Shown here: positions 17,875 to 27,200 of the stretch, piece after piece
Layout: every line of letters starts with the position of its first letter
How positions within the stretch are numbered: the first letter of the stretch is position 1
Translations under genes and position numbers: made by a program
Origin: Elusimicrobiota bacterium
GTDB lineage: Bacteria; Elusimicrobiota; Elusimicrobia; FEN-1173
NCBI GenBank assembly: GCA_016721625.1
Contig: JADKHR010000001.1
Location: forward strand, 1,364,001-1,428,000
DNA length: 64,000 nt
Direction: 5' to 3'
The notes under the pieces: generated by a model
What the model was told of the DNA's origin: nothing
The model's input: only the letters and a program-made list of their open reading frames with translations
Databases searched by the model: none

Positions 17875-17877
17875 AAA

Positions 17878-19974
17878 ATGATCCTCCCGTTGATCTTTTT
17901 GGCGACCTTTGTTTTTTACGCGACAGCCCTTCCGCCGTTTCTTCCCGACGGAATCGGCGGGTTCTGGGCCACGGCTTCCTGGACCCTCCAGCCCATGGGG
18001 CCGGCCGTCTCACCGATCCCTATTCTCCTCGGAAAAGCGTCCTTCTTCCTTTTCCCCGTCGGGACGCCCGCCTTTCGCATGAACGTGGGCGGCGCGTTCC
18101 TGGGCGCCCTTTCCGCCGCGGTGGCGCTGAATCTCCTGGCCCGCCTTCGGCCGCGATCCCAACCGGGTCCGGCGCTCCTGGAACTGGAGGAGGACCACCG
18201 CTGGACCACAACCCTCCTGGCGGCGGGAGCGCTCTGGATTCTCTCGCCGCCCGTCTTCCGGGCCGCCACGGGAGGGCTTCCGGGAGCGGTCCAACTGTTC
18301 TTTCCGATTCTCGCCCTCGAGCGATTTCTCCATTGGAGCCAGTCCCCCCGCCCGACCCGGTGGAGCGCGGCTCTCGGGGCCGCCATCGCCGGGGGGTTGA
18401 CCCTGACTCTCGACCTGCGTTGGATCCTCTTTCTGCCCGGTCTCCTGGCCCTGCACCGGGCTCGGCCCTTGGCGGAAGCGGCCGCTCCCAAGACGGCGGT
18501 CCCATGGAAAATGCTTTTTCAACGCGTCCTGCCGCCCGTGGCGGCCCTCTTGGCTTTCGCCGCCGCGTTCCTGCTTCCCTGGGTGGTTTTGGGATCTTTC
18601 CAAACCGCGACGCCGGAACAACTGGCCCAAATCCTCCCTTCGCTGATGGGAGCGGGACTCTTTCCCTCGTCCGTCCAGACAAACGCCGGCGTCGGCGTCC
18701 GCGAATCGATTTACATTTGGCTTCAGATCCTGGCCTGGGCCGGGACCCCCATCGCCCTCTGGGGAGCCCGGCGAGCTTTCAAGGCCGACCGTCCCCGGGC
18801 GGCGGCCCTGAGCCTCCTTTGGATCGGGGGGCTCCTCGTTTCGGCTTTTTGGCCGGGGACGGGTTCGGCTTTTGCGATGGTGGGCGGGCTTTTCCTCTCC
18901 CTCTTTCTGGCCTGGGGAATCCGGGAGACCCTGGCCCGTTGGGAGGGAGTTCCCATTTTCATCGGCCTGCTTCTGGCTGGACTCCTCCTAACGGGGCATG
19001 CTTTTTTGTCGGCCCGCCCCGCTTCTCCGGAAATCGCCGCCGCGGACATTTTCCGTTCCCTCCCCCGGGACAGCGTTCTGGCCTGGGACCAACTCGGAAC
19101 GGCGGGCGCGGTGACCTACGCGCAAAAAGTGGAGGGCCTTCGGCGTGACATCCGACTTCGGCCGGACCCGGAAGGAAAAAACTTCGACCCCTCGGACACC
19201 CGCCCCCTCTATGGGGAGTCCCCCTCTTCCCTTCCGAACGAAGGAACAACGGATTTCCTTCCCGCCGGGTTCGTGGTCCAGCCCATGGCCGTGCCACTGG
19301 ACGACTTGCCTGCCCCTATCGCCCGCGTGTCCCTGGGTCGAGTGCCCTTGCTTTTGGCCGAGGCCCGACCCCCCGCCGAATCCCTTCGGGTCGGCCACCT
19401 CCGGCTGGGAGACGCCTTCGCGCGCCTGGCGGCGCCGGACCAAGCGGAAGAAGAATTTTTAGCCGCCATCGCCGTCGATCCGAACAACGGACGGACGGCG
19501 GCGGAACTCGGACGCTTGCTCTTGGATTACGGAGACGGCCGCCGGGCGGGCGCGGCCTTCGCCCGCGCGCTTCAGGACCCACCGGGATCCGTGGACCTTC
19601 TGTCGGCCTGGGCCTCCGCGAAACTATTGGAGGGACGCGTGACCGAAGCGCTGGATCTCCTGCGGCAGGCGCTCCGGCAAGAAGAGAGCAACGAGGGCCT
19701 TCGGGCTCGGGTGGCCGAACTCTACGAAAAGCTGGCCCAACCCCGGGAAGCGGCCGCCCACTGGCAGGTTTTGGCCCAACGGCAACCCCGGGACAAATCC
19801 CTTCTCTGGCGTCTCACCCAAAGCTGGATGATGGCCGGGGAACTGGTCCAGGCCCACCACGCCGCCGAACGCTATCTGAAGTTGGATTTGTCGGAAAATG
19901 AACGGGAGGACGCCGTCGCCTTTAAAAATAGGCTCGAAGAATCCATCGCCCGGCGCCTTCAAGAGAAACCATAA
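17878..19974 (+). CDS. DUF2723-like polytopic membrane protein with C-terminal TPR repeats
   Basis: This 698-residue protein has about ten hydrophobic segments in residues 1-385. The N-terminal stretch with ILLGKASFFLFPVG and FRMNVGGAFLGALSA resembles DUF2723 proteins, predicted GT-C-type glycosyltransferase-like membrane proteins. From about residue 490 it carries tetratricopeptide-like helices (AFARLAAPDQAEEEFLAAIAV and following), probably outside the membrane. It is probably co-transcribed with priA (3-base gap), but its function may be unrelated: envelope glycan work or a TPR scaffold. No catalytic residue can be assigned with certainty. Confidence 0.6.
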   Translation: MILPLIFLATFVFYATALPPFLPDGIGGFWATASWTLQPMGPAVSPIPILLGKASFFLFPVGTPAFRMNVGGAFLGALSAAVALNLLARLRPRSQPGPALLELEEDHRWTTTLLAAGALWILSPPVFRAATGGLPGAVQLFFPILALERFLHWSQSPRPTRWSAALGAAIAGGLTLTLDLRWILFLPGLLALHRARPLAEAAAPKTAVPWKMLFQRVLPPVAALLAFAAAFLLPWVVLGSFQTATPEQLAQILPSLMGAGLFPSSVQTNAGVGVRESIYIWLQILAWAGTPIALWGARRAFKADRPRAAALSLLWIGGLLVSAFWPGTGSAFAMVGGLFLSLFLAWGIRETLARWEGVPIFIGLLLAGLLLTGHAFLSARPASPEIAAADIFRSLPRDSVLAWDQLGTAGAVTYAQKVEGLRRDIRLRPDPEGKNFDPSDTRPLYGESPSSLPNEGTTDFLPAGFVVQPMAVPLDDLPAPIARVSLGRVPLLLAEARPPAESLRVGHLRLGDAFARLAAPDQAEEEFLAAIAVDPNNGRTAAELGRLLLDYGDGRRAGAAFARALQDPPGSVDLLSAWASAKLLEGRVTEALDLLRQALRQEESNEGLRARVAELYEKLAQPREAAAHWQVLAQRQPRDKSLLWRLTQSWMMAGELVQAHHAAERYLKLDLSENEREDAVAFKNRLEESIARRLQEKP

Positions 19975-19997
19975 AATAAGCCCACGGGAATAGGGCC

Positions 19998-20019
19998 CCC
20001 GCCCAAACCACCTGGCGGG
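19998..20019. terminator. Hairpin between convergent genes
   Basis: CCCGCC and GGCGGG flank a short loop exactly between the ends of the TPR protein (plus) and the hypothetical gene at 20020 (minus). It could end transcription in both directions, although no U-tract follows. Confidence 0.4.
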
Positions 20020-20607
20020 CTATCCGGGAACCAGTTGAACGAGAACAGTCCGGGCGCCCCGTGGACCTTTGACGTGGGCCAACAAAAAACGGCTGGAAGC
20101 CTTGGGATCTCCAGGGAGCAAAGTCACGCGCGCTTTCAGATCACCTTCCAACGCATCGACCTGAGCGGCGAAGGCGGGAACGTCCGTGACGTGAAATTCC
20201 ACTTCCCCCAACCCTTCCCGCCCTTCTCGCTCCCCCTCCTCCAGCCCGCTGTCCGCTGGACCCAAGGTCATGACGTCGAGACGAACGTTTCGGAAATCGA
20301 TGGTCAGCTCCCGTCGACTCTCCCCCAAGGACCGCTCCGCGGCCTCGGGCCAGGCCGCCCGGAGCCGATCAAAAGCAGCGGCGCCGACCAAGACCCCCAC
20401 GGCGTCAAAGGGGTCCTTGGGCGACCGGAAGAGGCTCGCCAGAACCGGATCCCGGGTCAGAAGGCCGTAGGCTTCCCAACCCCATTTCTCCCCGCGCGCT
20501 CCCAACTCCCGGAAAGCCGCCAGACGAAGGTCCGCGTTGGGGTCCGCCAAAGAGAAAGTTAATTCTCGGTCAGTAAACGTTTTCAGGTTGAGGGGTTTAG
20601 GCGTCAT
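20020..20607 (-). CDS. Uncharacterised protein at the end of the sulfur cluster
   Basis: This 195-residue soluble protein has no signal peptide or membrane segment, and I do not recognise its family. The N-terminal ~55 residues (NLKTFTDRELTFSLADPNAD, AAFRELGARG) look like a short helical repeat of HEAT type. The C-terminal half has EVEFHVTDVPAFAAQV, reminiscent of a glyoxalase/VOC-like fold, but this is weak. Its ATG overlaps the cysQ stop by four bases, so it is translated with the sulfur genes. Nothing shows an enzymatic role. Confidence 0.55.
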   Translation of the reverse strand: MTPKPLNLKTFTDRELTFSLADPNADLRLAAFRELGARGEKWGWEAYGLLTRDPVLASLFRSPKDPFDAVGVLVGAAAFDRLRAAWPEAAERSLGESRRELTIDFRNVRLDVMTLGPADSGLEEGEREGREGLGEVEFHVTDVPAFAAQVDALEGDLKARVTLLPGDPKASSRFLLAHVKGPRGARTVLVQLVPG

Positions 20608-21416
20608 GTTCGCGCGAGGCCCGGGAGAAGGGCGATGAGATCATCGTGCCGGGGTCCGTTCGTCGCCACCGTGGCCTGGGAGTGGGCGTATCGACCGTCC
20701 AGAACGTAGGACAACGGCGTTCCGTCCCAATGGGTCATGCGCCCGCCGGCTTCTTCCAAGATGACCAGTGGCGCGCAGGTGTCCCAGAGGTGGACCGGGT
20801 GGTGGTTGAGATACAGGTCCGCGCGGCCGTCGACCAGGTAACCGACCTTGATGCCGACGCTGTTGATCGGCTCCAGAAATCGGAGCCCGCCGCTTTTCTC
20901 AAGGGCCAGGCGAAGGGCCGGTGGGAACCCCCGGGAGGTGATCACGGGCATGGCGCCCCACTCCCGCCGGTCCGACACCCGCAGGGGGGTCCGGACCCTC
21001 CCCCGCCAACGGAAGGTCCCCTGGCCCCGCGCGGCCTCAAAGAGAGTTTCGGTCATGGGATCGTACACCACGCCCGCCTCGGGTTGGCCGTTCCGCAACA
21101 ATCCCACCATCACGCTGAAGCCCGGGAGACCCTTGGCGTAGGCGCGGGTCCCGTCCAGAGGATCAATCACCCACAGGAACTCCGCCCCAGGAGGGCCTTC
21201 CAGCCCGGTTTCCTCGCTTAAAACCCCGTAACCGGGGAACCGGCGGCGGAGACCCGCGCAAAGGAGATCGTTGGCCGCGTGGTCGGCGTTGGTGACCAAG
21301 GAATGGTCGGCCTTCCGCGAGGTCACGAGGGGCGACAATAGGAGTTCCATCACCCGGCCCCCCGCCTCCCGGACCAAATCCCGGACGATGGAAAGATCCG
21401 TCTCCGCCCCCGTCAT
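20604..21416 (-). CDS. cysQ: 3'(2'),5'-bisphosphate nucleotidase / inositol monophosphatase family (CysQ)
   Basis: This 270-residue magnesium-dependent phosphatase is of the inositol-monophosphatase fold. Motifs are VTNADHAAND, VLSEETG (metal-binding Glu), VIDPLDGTRAYAKG (metal-binding Asp pair) and LWDTCAPLVILEEAGG (third Asp). Next to cysC and cysH the likely substrate is PAP (3'-phosphoadenosine-5'-phosphate), the by-product of PAPS use. ATG 21416 was chosen over an in-frame codon at 21494 because it overlaps the cysH stop as ATGA and matches the domain start. A broader phosphatase role is possible. Confidence 0.86.
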   Translation of the reverse strand: MTGAETDLSIVRDLVREAGGRVMELLLSPLVTSRKADHSLVTNADHAANDLLCAGLRRRFPGYGVLSEETGLEGPPGAEFLWVIDPLDGTRAYAKGLPGFSVMVGLLRNGQPEAGVVYDPMTETLFEAARGQGTFRWRGRVRTPLRVSDRREWGAMPVITSRGFPPALRLALEKSGGLRFLEPINSVGIKVGYLVDGRADLYLNHHPVHLWDTCAPLVILEEAGGRMTHWDGTPLSYVLDGRYAHSQATVATNGPRHDDLIALLPGLART

Positions 21417-22182
21417 GGGGCGGGAGGAAGGGATTTCGACGGCAGGTGAAGACCGCATTCTTTGTTGGCGCTTTCGTGGTTGAACCAGCGCCATCGACCG
21501 GCGCGGCGGGATTCATGGGGCCCGATGGGGGTCGTGCAGAGGACGCACCCGAGGGATTCGTAGAAGTAACCGCCCGGAAGTTTTTTTTCAAGGAGCGGAT
21601 GGACGGGAGCGCCTCTTTCCTTTAAGTAGGCCCGCGCGCGTTCCTCCGTCCAATCCACCAGGGGCGCCACTTTAAGGATGGAACGTTTTCCGCCTTCCTC
21701 CTCGATGTCCACCACCTGAAGGCGTGGCGTTTTCGCACGGCCCGGAGACTGGTCCCACCGGAGCCCCGTGACCCAGACGTCCAAGGTTTTTAGCGCGCGC
21801 TCGTTGGGGAGAACTTTCCGAACCCGGCAACAGAGTTCCTGTCGTTCCTTGGAATCAAAAAAAGATATTCCCCATAGGCCGACACCATCTCGTCCAAGAC
21901 CTTGGTTTCGGGCGTGTACCGTTCCAGGGAAAACCCGTATCTTTTTTCCAGCTGTTGGAAAAAGGCCATGGTTTCCGGGAAGAGACGGAGGGTGTCGTTC
22001 GTGAAAACCCGGGGCGTGAACCCGGCGGCGAAGCAGAGATCGATAAGGACCGCCCCCGTCAATTGGCCGCTGGTTCCAATGGCCAGACGGCCGCCGAACC
22101 GCGCGTGGAGGTTCGCCAGAAGAGCGCGCGGGTCGGAAAGGCATTCCATTTCTTTGATCCACGCCGGGGAGAACACGGTCAT
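21413..22182 (-). CDS. cysH: Adenylyl-sulfate (APS/PAPS) reductase, interrupted by a one-base frameshift
   Basis: The N-terminal half (MTVFSPAWIKEMEC... to SAYGEYLF) and C-terminal half (FDSKERQELCCRVRK... to ECGLHL) lie in different frames. They join at a run of seven A on the plus strand (21857-21863); an eighth base restores YGEYLFFDSKERQELCC. The rebuilt protein is about 256 residues. It has a CysH-type core, a CC pair, GCVLC and ECGLH, the pattern of iron-sulfur APS reductases. Such enzymes reduce activated sulfate to sulfite. ATG 22182 overlaps the cysC stop (ATGA). Sequencing error or slippage is more likely than decay, since both halves look well kept. Confidence 0.82.
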
Positions 22183-22865
22183 CGGCCCCCCCCCGCCGGG
22201 ACAAGGATACCCTTCTCCCGCAAGAGGGCCAGAACGCGGGCAACGCTTTCCTTCACCGATTCTTTCCCGGATTCCAGAACCAGATCGGGCGATTCCGGGG
22301 CCTCGTAGGGAGCGGAGACGCCGCTCAAATCCGAAACCTCGCCGGCCCGGGCTTTGGCGTAGAGACCCTTGGTGTCCCGCGCTTGGCAAACATCAAGGGA
22401 GGCGTTGCAGAAAACTTCTAAAAATCTTCCCGGAGGGAGGAGCGCCCGGGCGGCGACCCGATCGGCCCGGGAAGGAGAGACGAAGGCGGCCAGGACGATC
22501 ACGTTGTTCTGGGCGAACAGTTTGGACACCTCGCCCACGCGCCGAATATTTTCGGTCCGATCCTCCGGCGAAAAACCGAGCCCGAACCGGCGGGCCGCGG
22601 CGGGAGAATATCCCGCCCGCTTTTGGAGCCCCTCGGGGTCGAGGTTCAACCCGAACCGGAGGTTGTCGCCGTCTAAAACCACGGCGTTTTTTCCGAGTTC
22701 CAGCAAGGCGGTTTCCACGGCCCGGGCCACGGTGGATTTTCCGGACCCCGAGAGACCGGTCAACCACACCACGCACCCCCGCTGCCCGAGTTTTTGGACG
22801 CGGTCCTCCTCGGTCAATGTCCCCGGGTGCCAAAAAACGCGCGGAGCCTGGCCCTCGCCCGTCAC
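22179..22865 (-). CDS. cysC: Adenylyl-sulfate kinase
   Basis: This 228-residue cytosolic enzyme phosphorylates APS to PAPS. VFWHPGTLTEEDR is the usual N-terminal lead. The P-loop GLSGSGKST is at residues 37-45, then LDGDNLRFGLN, SPEDRTENIRRVGEVSKLF and DTKGLYAKARAGE follow. The start is GTG 22865, six bases after an AGGGGAG ribosome binding site and 25 bases after the cysA stop. A longer frame to ATG 22985 would overlap cysA and adds no family sequence. PAPS formation here, together with a probable APS-type reductase, suggests PAPS may feed sulfotransferases or that the reductase accepts both substrates. Confidence 0.92.
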   Translation of the reverse strand: MTGEGQAPRVFWHPGTLTEEDRVQKLGQRGCVVWLTGLSGSGKSTVARAVETALLELGKNAVVLDGDNLRFGLNLDPEGLQKRAGYSPAAARRFGLGFSPEDRTENIRRVGEVSKLFAQNNVIVLAAFVSPSRADRVAARALLPPGRFLEVFCNASLDVCQARDTKGLYAKARAGEVSDLSGVSAPYEAPESPDLVLESGKESVKESVARVLALLREKGILVPAGGGR

Positions 22866-22890
22866 GCTGGTCTCCCCTGCCGCCGCCGTT

Positions 22891-23930
22891 TCATGAGAGA
22901 GAGAAGGCGTGAAACGCCGTGATCCCGACAAAGACGCGGCCCCCCGCGGAAAAACCGCTGGCCAGGGACACGCCCTTGGGGACATGGGCGACGATGGGCT
23001 GGTCCGCTCCCACGTCGATTTGATGTTCGATCAGCGGGCCCCGGAACCGGGAACGCAGAATGCGCCCCTCCACCTGCAGGGTCTCCCGGGCGGAACTGAG
23101 GTACACGTCGTTGGGACGGAAATAAATCCGGACGCGGGTGCCCACGGCGGGCCCCGTCACGGTGAACCGAAAGGGCCCCCACAGCACCAGTTCCGGCTGG
23201 CCCACCAGCGCCTCCACGCAGTTGGTCTCGCCCACGAACCGCGCGACGAAAGGGGTGGCCGGGTGGTCGAAGATCTCCAAGGGCGTGCCCTCCTGCTCGA
23301 TCCGTCCCTGGGCCATCACCAGGATTTTTCCGGAGATTTCCATGGCCTCCTCCTGGTCGTGGGTGACGAAGAGGGTGGTCACCCGGGCCTCTTCGTGCAG
23401 GCGCCGGATCCATTCCCGCAATTCTTCCCGCACCTTCGCATCCAATGCGCCGAAGGGTTCGTCCAAAAGCAGGACCCGGGGCCGGGGGCCAAGGCCCGGG
23501 CCAAGGCCACCCGTTGACGTTGACCGCCGGAAAGCTGGCCGGGAAACCGGGATTCGTATCCGTCGAGCTGGACGAGCTTTAAGAGTTCGCTCACCCGCGC
23601 CCGGATGGATTCCAGCGGGACTTTCCTCACCGAAAGGCCGAAAGCGATGTTGTCCCAAATGGTCATGTGCTTGAAGAGGGCGTAGTGCTGAAACACGAAA
23701 CCCACGTTCCGCTCCCGGGCGCTCTGGGAAGTGGCTTCCTCGCCCGTCAAAAGGATGTCCCCCGCGTCGGGCCGCTCCAACCCCGCAATCATGCGGAGGA
23801 GGGTGCTCTTGCCGGACCCCGAGGGGCCCAAGAGCGCCACGAGCCCCCCCGTTTCCATGCGGAAGGACACCCGGTCCACCGCCAGGAAACCGCCGAACCG
23901 TTTGGTCAACCCGCGAACTTCAATGCTCAC
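22891..23930 (-). CDS. cysA: CysA-like sulfate/molybdate ABC transporter ATPase, interrupted by a one-base frameshift
   Basis: The first frame gives VSIEVRGLTKRFGG, Walker A GPSGSGKST, FQHYALFKHMT and the signature LSGGQRQRVALARALAPGP. The second gives RVLLLDEPFGALDAKVREE, FVTHDQEEAM and a TOBE-like tail. They meet at a G5 run (23484-23488, plus strand); one more base yields the canonical ALAPRPRVLLLDEP. GTG 23930 is preferred because AGGAGGG precedes it and the protein then starts like other CysA. Rebuilt length is about 346 residues. No CysT, CysW or sulfate-binding protein is nearby, so the transported substrate is not certain. Confidence 0.82.
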
Positions 23931-24226
23931 CCGTCCCTCCTCCATTACAACCCGAGGCCTCCCATTTCAATTCCAGCCATTTCAGCCCGGGAACAAGGTA
24001 ATTCTACCCACATCCGTCGCCGAACGCCAGGGGCCGGAACGTCAAACGAGCCATTCCGCCCTTAACCCGGATTCCCCGGTGGGGCGTGAGGACCGAGACG
24101 GAAAAGGCGGGCGTTTTTACGAACAAAAAAGTGCAAGCCGTAGCGGGGACTACGGACAAACTTTTTTGTGAAGGAAAAACGCCCGAATTTTACGTCGAAT
24201 CCCGCGATCCAACTGGGGAATTCGGG
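23931..24226. other. Intergenic region between cysA and the 1775-residue gene
   Basis: No credible gene is seen. The region contains the long imperfect hairpin at 24109-24184 and the upstream region of cysA. No clear promoter hexamer pair for cysA could be assigned. Confidence 0.5.
24109..24184. terminator. Long nested inverted repeat downstream of the 1775-residue gene
   Basis: Outer arms GGGCGTTTTT...ACAAAAAAGT and ACTTTTTTGT...AAAAACGCCC pair, and an inner stem CCGTAG-CGGGGA-CTACGG (24138-24155) sits in the loop. Read from the minus strand it lies about 40 bases after the stop at 24227 and could act as a terminator. Its length and nested shape also suit a small mobile palindrome. Confidence 0.5.
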
Positions 24227-27200
24227 TTAAGCATTCCGCAACACCAGGGCGACGATATCGATGGCCGCTCCCCAATCGGAAGGGGTCGCCCGATCGCCTT
24301 TGAGAAGGCGTTGGAGGAATTCCAACAACGCCCTCTTGAGACCGCCGGTCGACCCCACATCGCCCAACACCTCGATGGAGTTTGGATCCACATGGATCCC
24401 GGGGGACAGGCCCACTCGCCACGATACGGGGACCGCCGCTGAGAAATCTTTTAATGATTCCACTCCCTGGGCTAACGAAGCGGGGTCTAGAACGCCGGCC
24501 GGAGCCACGGGGGATTTAATGATGTGGACATAGGGGCGGGCCCCCTTTAAAGCCACGAGCCGCTCCGCGACACCGATGGTCGTTCCGGCCAAAACCAGAT
24601 GGATGGGATTTTCCCTCCCTTGATTTGCCTCGTCCAACCGGGACACGATCGACTCCATTTCGCCCAGGGATTCCCGAGAGAGGATCATGAGGGGAACCAC
24701 CAGCCCCGCCCTTCCACCGCCTTCACCCGACGGGACCGCCGAAAGACGGTTCAGGACATCCGCCGGGCCCGCGAAGGAGGGAACTCTCCTTTTTCCCGCC
24801 CGCAGGGCTTCGCCATAGACTTTTCGAAATTCCGGTGACCGAAGGGATCCCCGCATATCCCGAACCCAGGATAAAACGCCGTCCGCTTGGGCGAGACCCA
24901 ACGAACCTTCATAGGGCCATGCCTCGCCGACGGCGGTTCCCCGTGCCCCTTGGACCGAGGCCGTCAGTCGACGGAACGTGGTCGCCGCTTCCCGCTGGGC
25001 CCGCTGGCGTAAAGCGTTGGCCGAGCGGCGCATGGAGGCCACCCCAAGGACTCCGCCCAGGGCGACGGTGATCGCAAAACCCGCCGTCCCCTGCATGAAT
25101 TGAAAAATCGGCCCGCCCGCGAAGAACAAGACCGCTAGAACCACGGCAATTCCCAAGCGCTCCATTCGAAACACGAGAACCGCGGCCCAGCGCGGGAGGA
25201 AGGGCAAAATCACTTTTGACCCATCCAGCGGAGGGATAGGGAGGAGGTTGATCACCGCCATGAGGACGTTGACCTGAATGCCGATTTTCGCCATGGCGCC
25301 CAAAAAGGTGCCCAAACCCGGCGCGGCCGGATAAATCTCGTGGGCGGCCACGAAAAGGGCCGCCATCCAAAACAACAATTGCGCGACGTTGGCCGCCGGG
25401 CCGGCCGCCGCCACCCAGGGTATGTCCCCTGAAGGATTTCGAAGTCGGGCGAAACTAACGGGAACCGGTTTCGCCCACCCGAACAAGATCCCGAACTGGC
25501 TCAACACCACCGGCACCAGGAAGGTGCCCACCCCATCCACATGGCGCAGAGGATTTAAACTGAGCCGCCCTTCCTCCTGCGCCGTTGGGTCCCCCCGTCG
25601 CAGGGCCATCCACCCATGGGCGACCTCGTGGAGGACGATGGCGAAATAGACGGGGACGGCGATGGTCAAGAACATTCTCATCAACGGCCACACTCCCGCC
25701 CATCCTATCGCATCGCCCGCCTCCGCCCAGGCGCTCGGGATCAAGGACAGGCCGCCGGTTAACCCCGCCAAGGGTTTCCATCCCGGGAGAGAAAAGCCTT
25801 TGTCCCTTTTATTTCGGACAGGCAACGGCTCAGGTCTCCTGCTGGTCACCCGGTGGAAAACCCCACCCTCTCCCGCGAGCGGGAGAGGGAGAAACGTCTG
25901 GACCTGAGTCGTTACTCGGACAGAGGGAAAGAACCTTCTTTGGTTTTTGTCGGAAAAAAATCGGAACGGCCGACGGAGATCGAGGGCCAGGGCGTTCCGC
26001 AAAAAAGGACTGGGGGATCGGCGACGGATTTCACGGTCGGCCACGGCGTTTCGCGCGTGGCGCTGAAACCAGGGGAAAAGGCGGAGCCAGAGAGTGGGAG
26101 GCCCCCGGGAACCTGCTCCGGAAAGAACCGATTTGTCAGCGGTGGGCGTTTTATAGAAAAGCCAATCCGCCATAACGCTGAGAGCGGGACGATGGTTTTG
26201 ATCATATTCCGTTAAACCGTAGGTCCCGAGAGACCAACCGAATTTCCCGCGACGCCCGCGCTGGTTCATCCTTTCTTGGGTTTCGATTCTTAAACGGTCG
26301 GTGGAACCCAGGGCCCCCCCGAACCGGCTTCGAACCTTTTGAATCGCGGCGTCGCTGATCTCCGGGGGGAAGGAATATTCCCCAAAAATCCGCTTCGCCA
26401 TCTCGCGGGCTATTCCCGTGAGGAGGGCGTCCTTCAGATTGAGGAAAGAAATGCTCCCGCCGTAAACAACTCCCGCCCCGAGCAACGCGGAGGCCCCCGA
26501 AAGGGTCCCGAAGACTCCACCATCCAGACCAAACCAGGCCAGCCCCACCGCGATGGCGCCCCAGCCAAAAGCCCCGGAGGCCCGGGCCAAGGCATTGAAG
26601 GCCGCCCCGTTCGTTGATTCATCGAAAAACCCGTTCATCACCTCTTGCCAGGTCGCGTGATGGAAGGACCCGAGAGCCGCGGCGAACCCCGCCCTGGCGT
26701 GATCTCCCGTGGAGGACGGGGCCAAAGGGAAAAAGGAGGTCCGGCCGAAATCCAAGGAAATAACACACCCCGCCTGGGCCAGAAGGACGGAAGGGGCCAC
26801 CACGTCCCACTCCTTCACCTCTTCTTTCGCGTAGGCGGCGGGATTAACGGCAAAACCAGGCAACGATATCCCGACCTTGTTTAACGACATCAAGGCCAAC
26901 CAGAGCGCAATGGAGGAAGCATGGCGCTCCGTCCGACCAAACACTTGCTCGGCCCGTCCCAACGCCGGAAAGGGTCTCCCATTCCGATAATCGCCGTGCC
27001 CCATCACCGTCCAATCGCCAGGGCGCGAGGACAATCGTGATTCGTCAACGGGCCTATGGAATTGATCCCCGACCCAGAAGCCGGGAGGATCGTCCGCCCG
27101 CGCCTTTATTAAAAGTGGATGACCGTCAGGCCCCGGGATGGAGGGAAAATAGGAAATTCCCAAAACCGGATTTCCCCGGAAGAGCAAACCGATCAACACC

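Noticed and set aside
16881..19148. Long plus-strand open frame (755 codons) across priA and the next gene
   Set aside because: It lies over priA and the DUF2723/TPR gene in another frame, is extremely Arg/Gly/Pro-rich and has no recognisable motif; it is a high-GC shadow.
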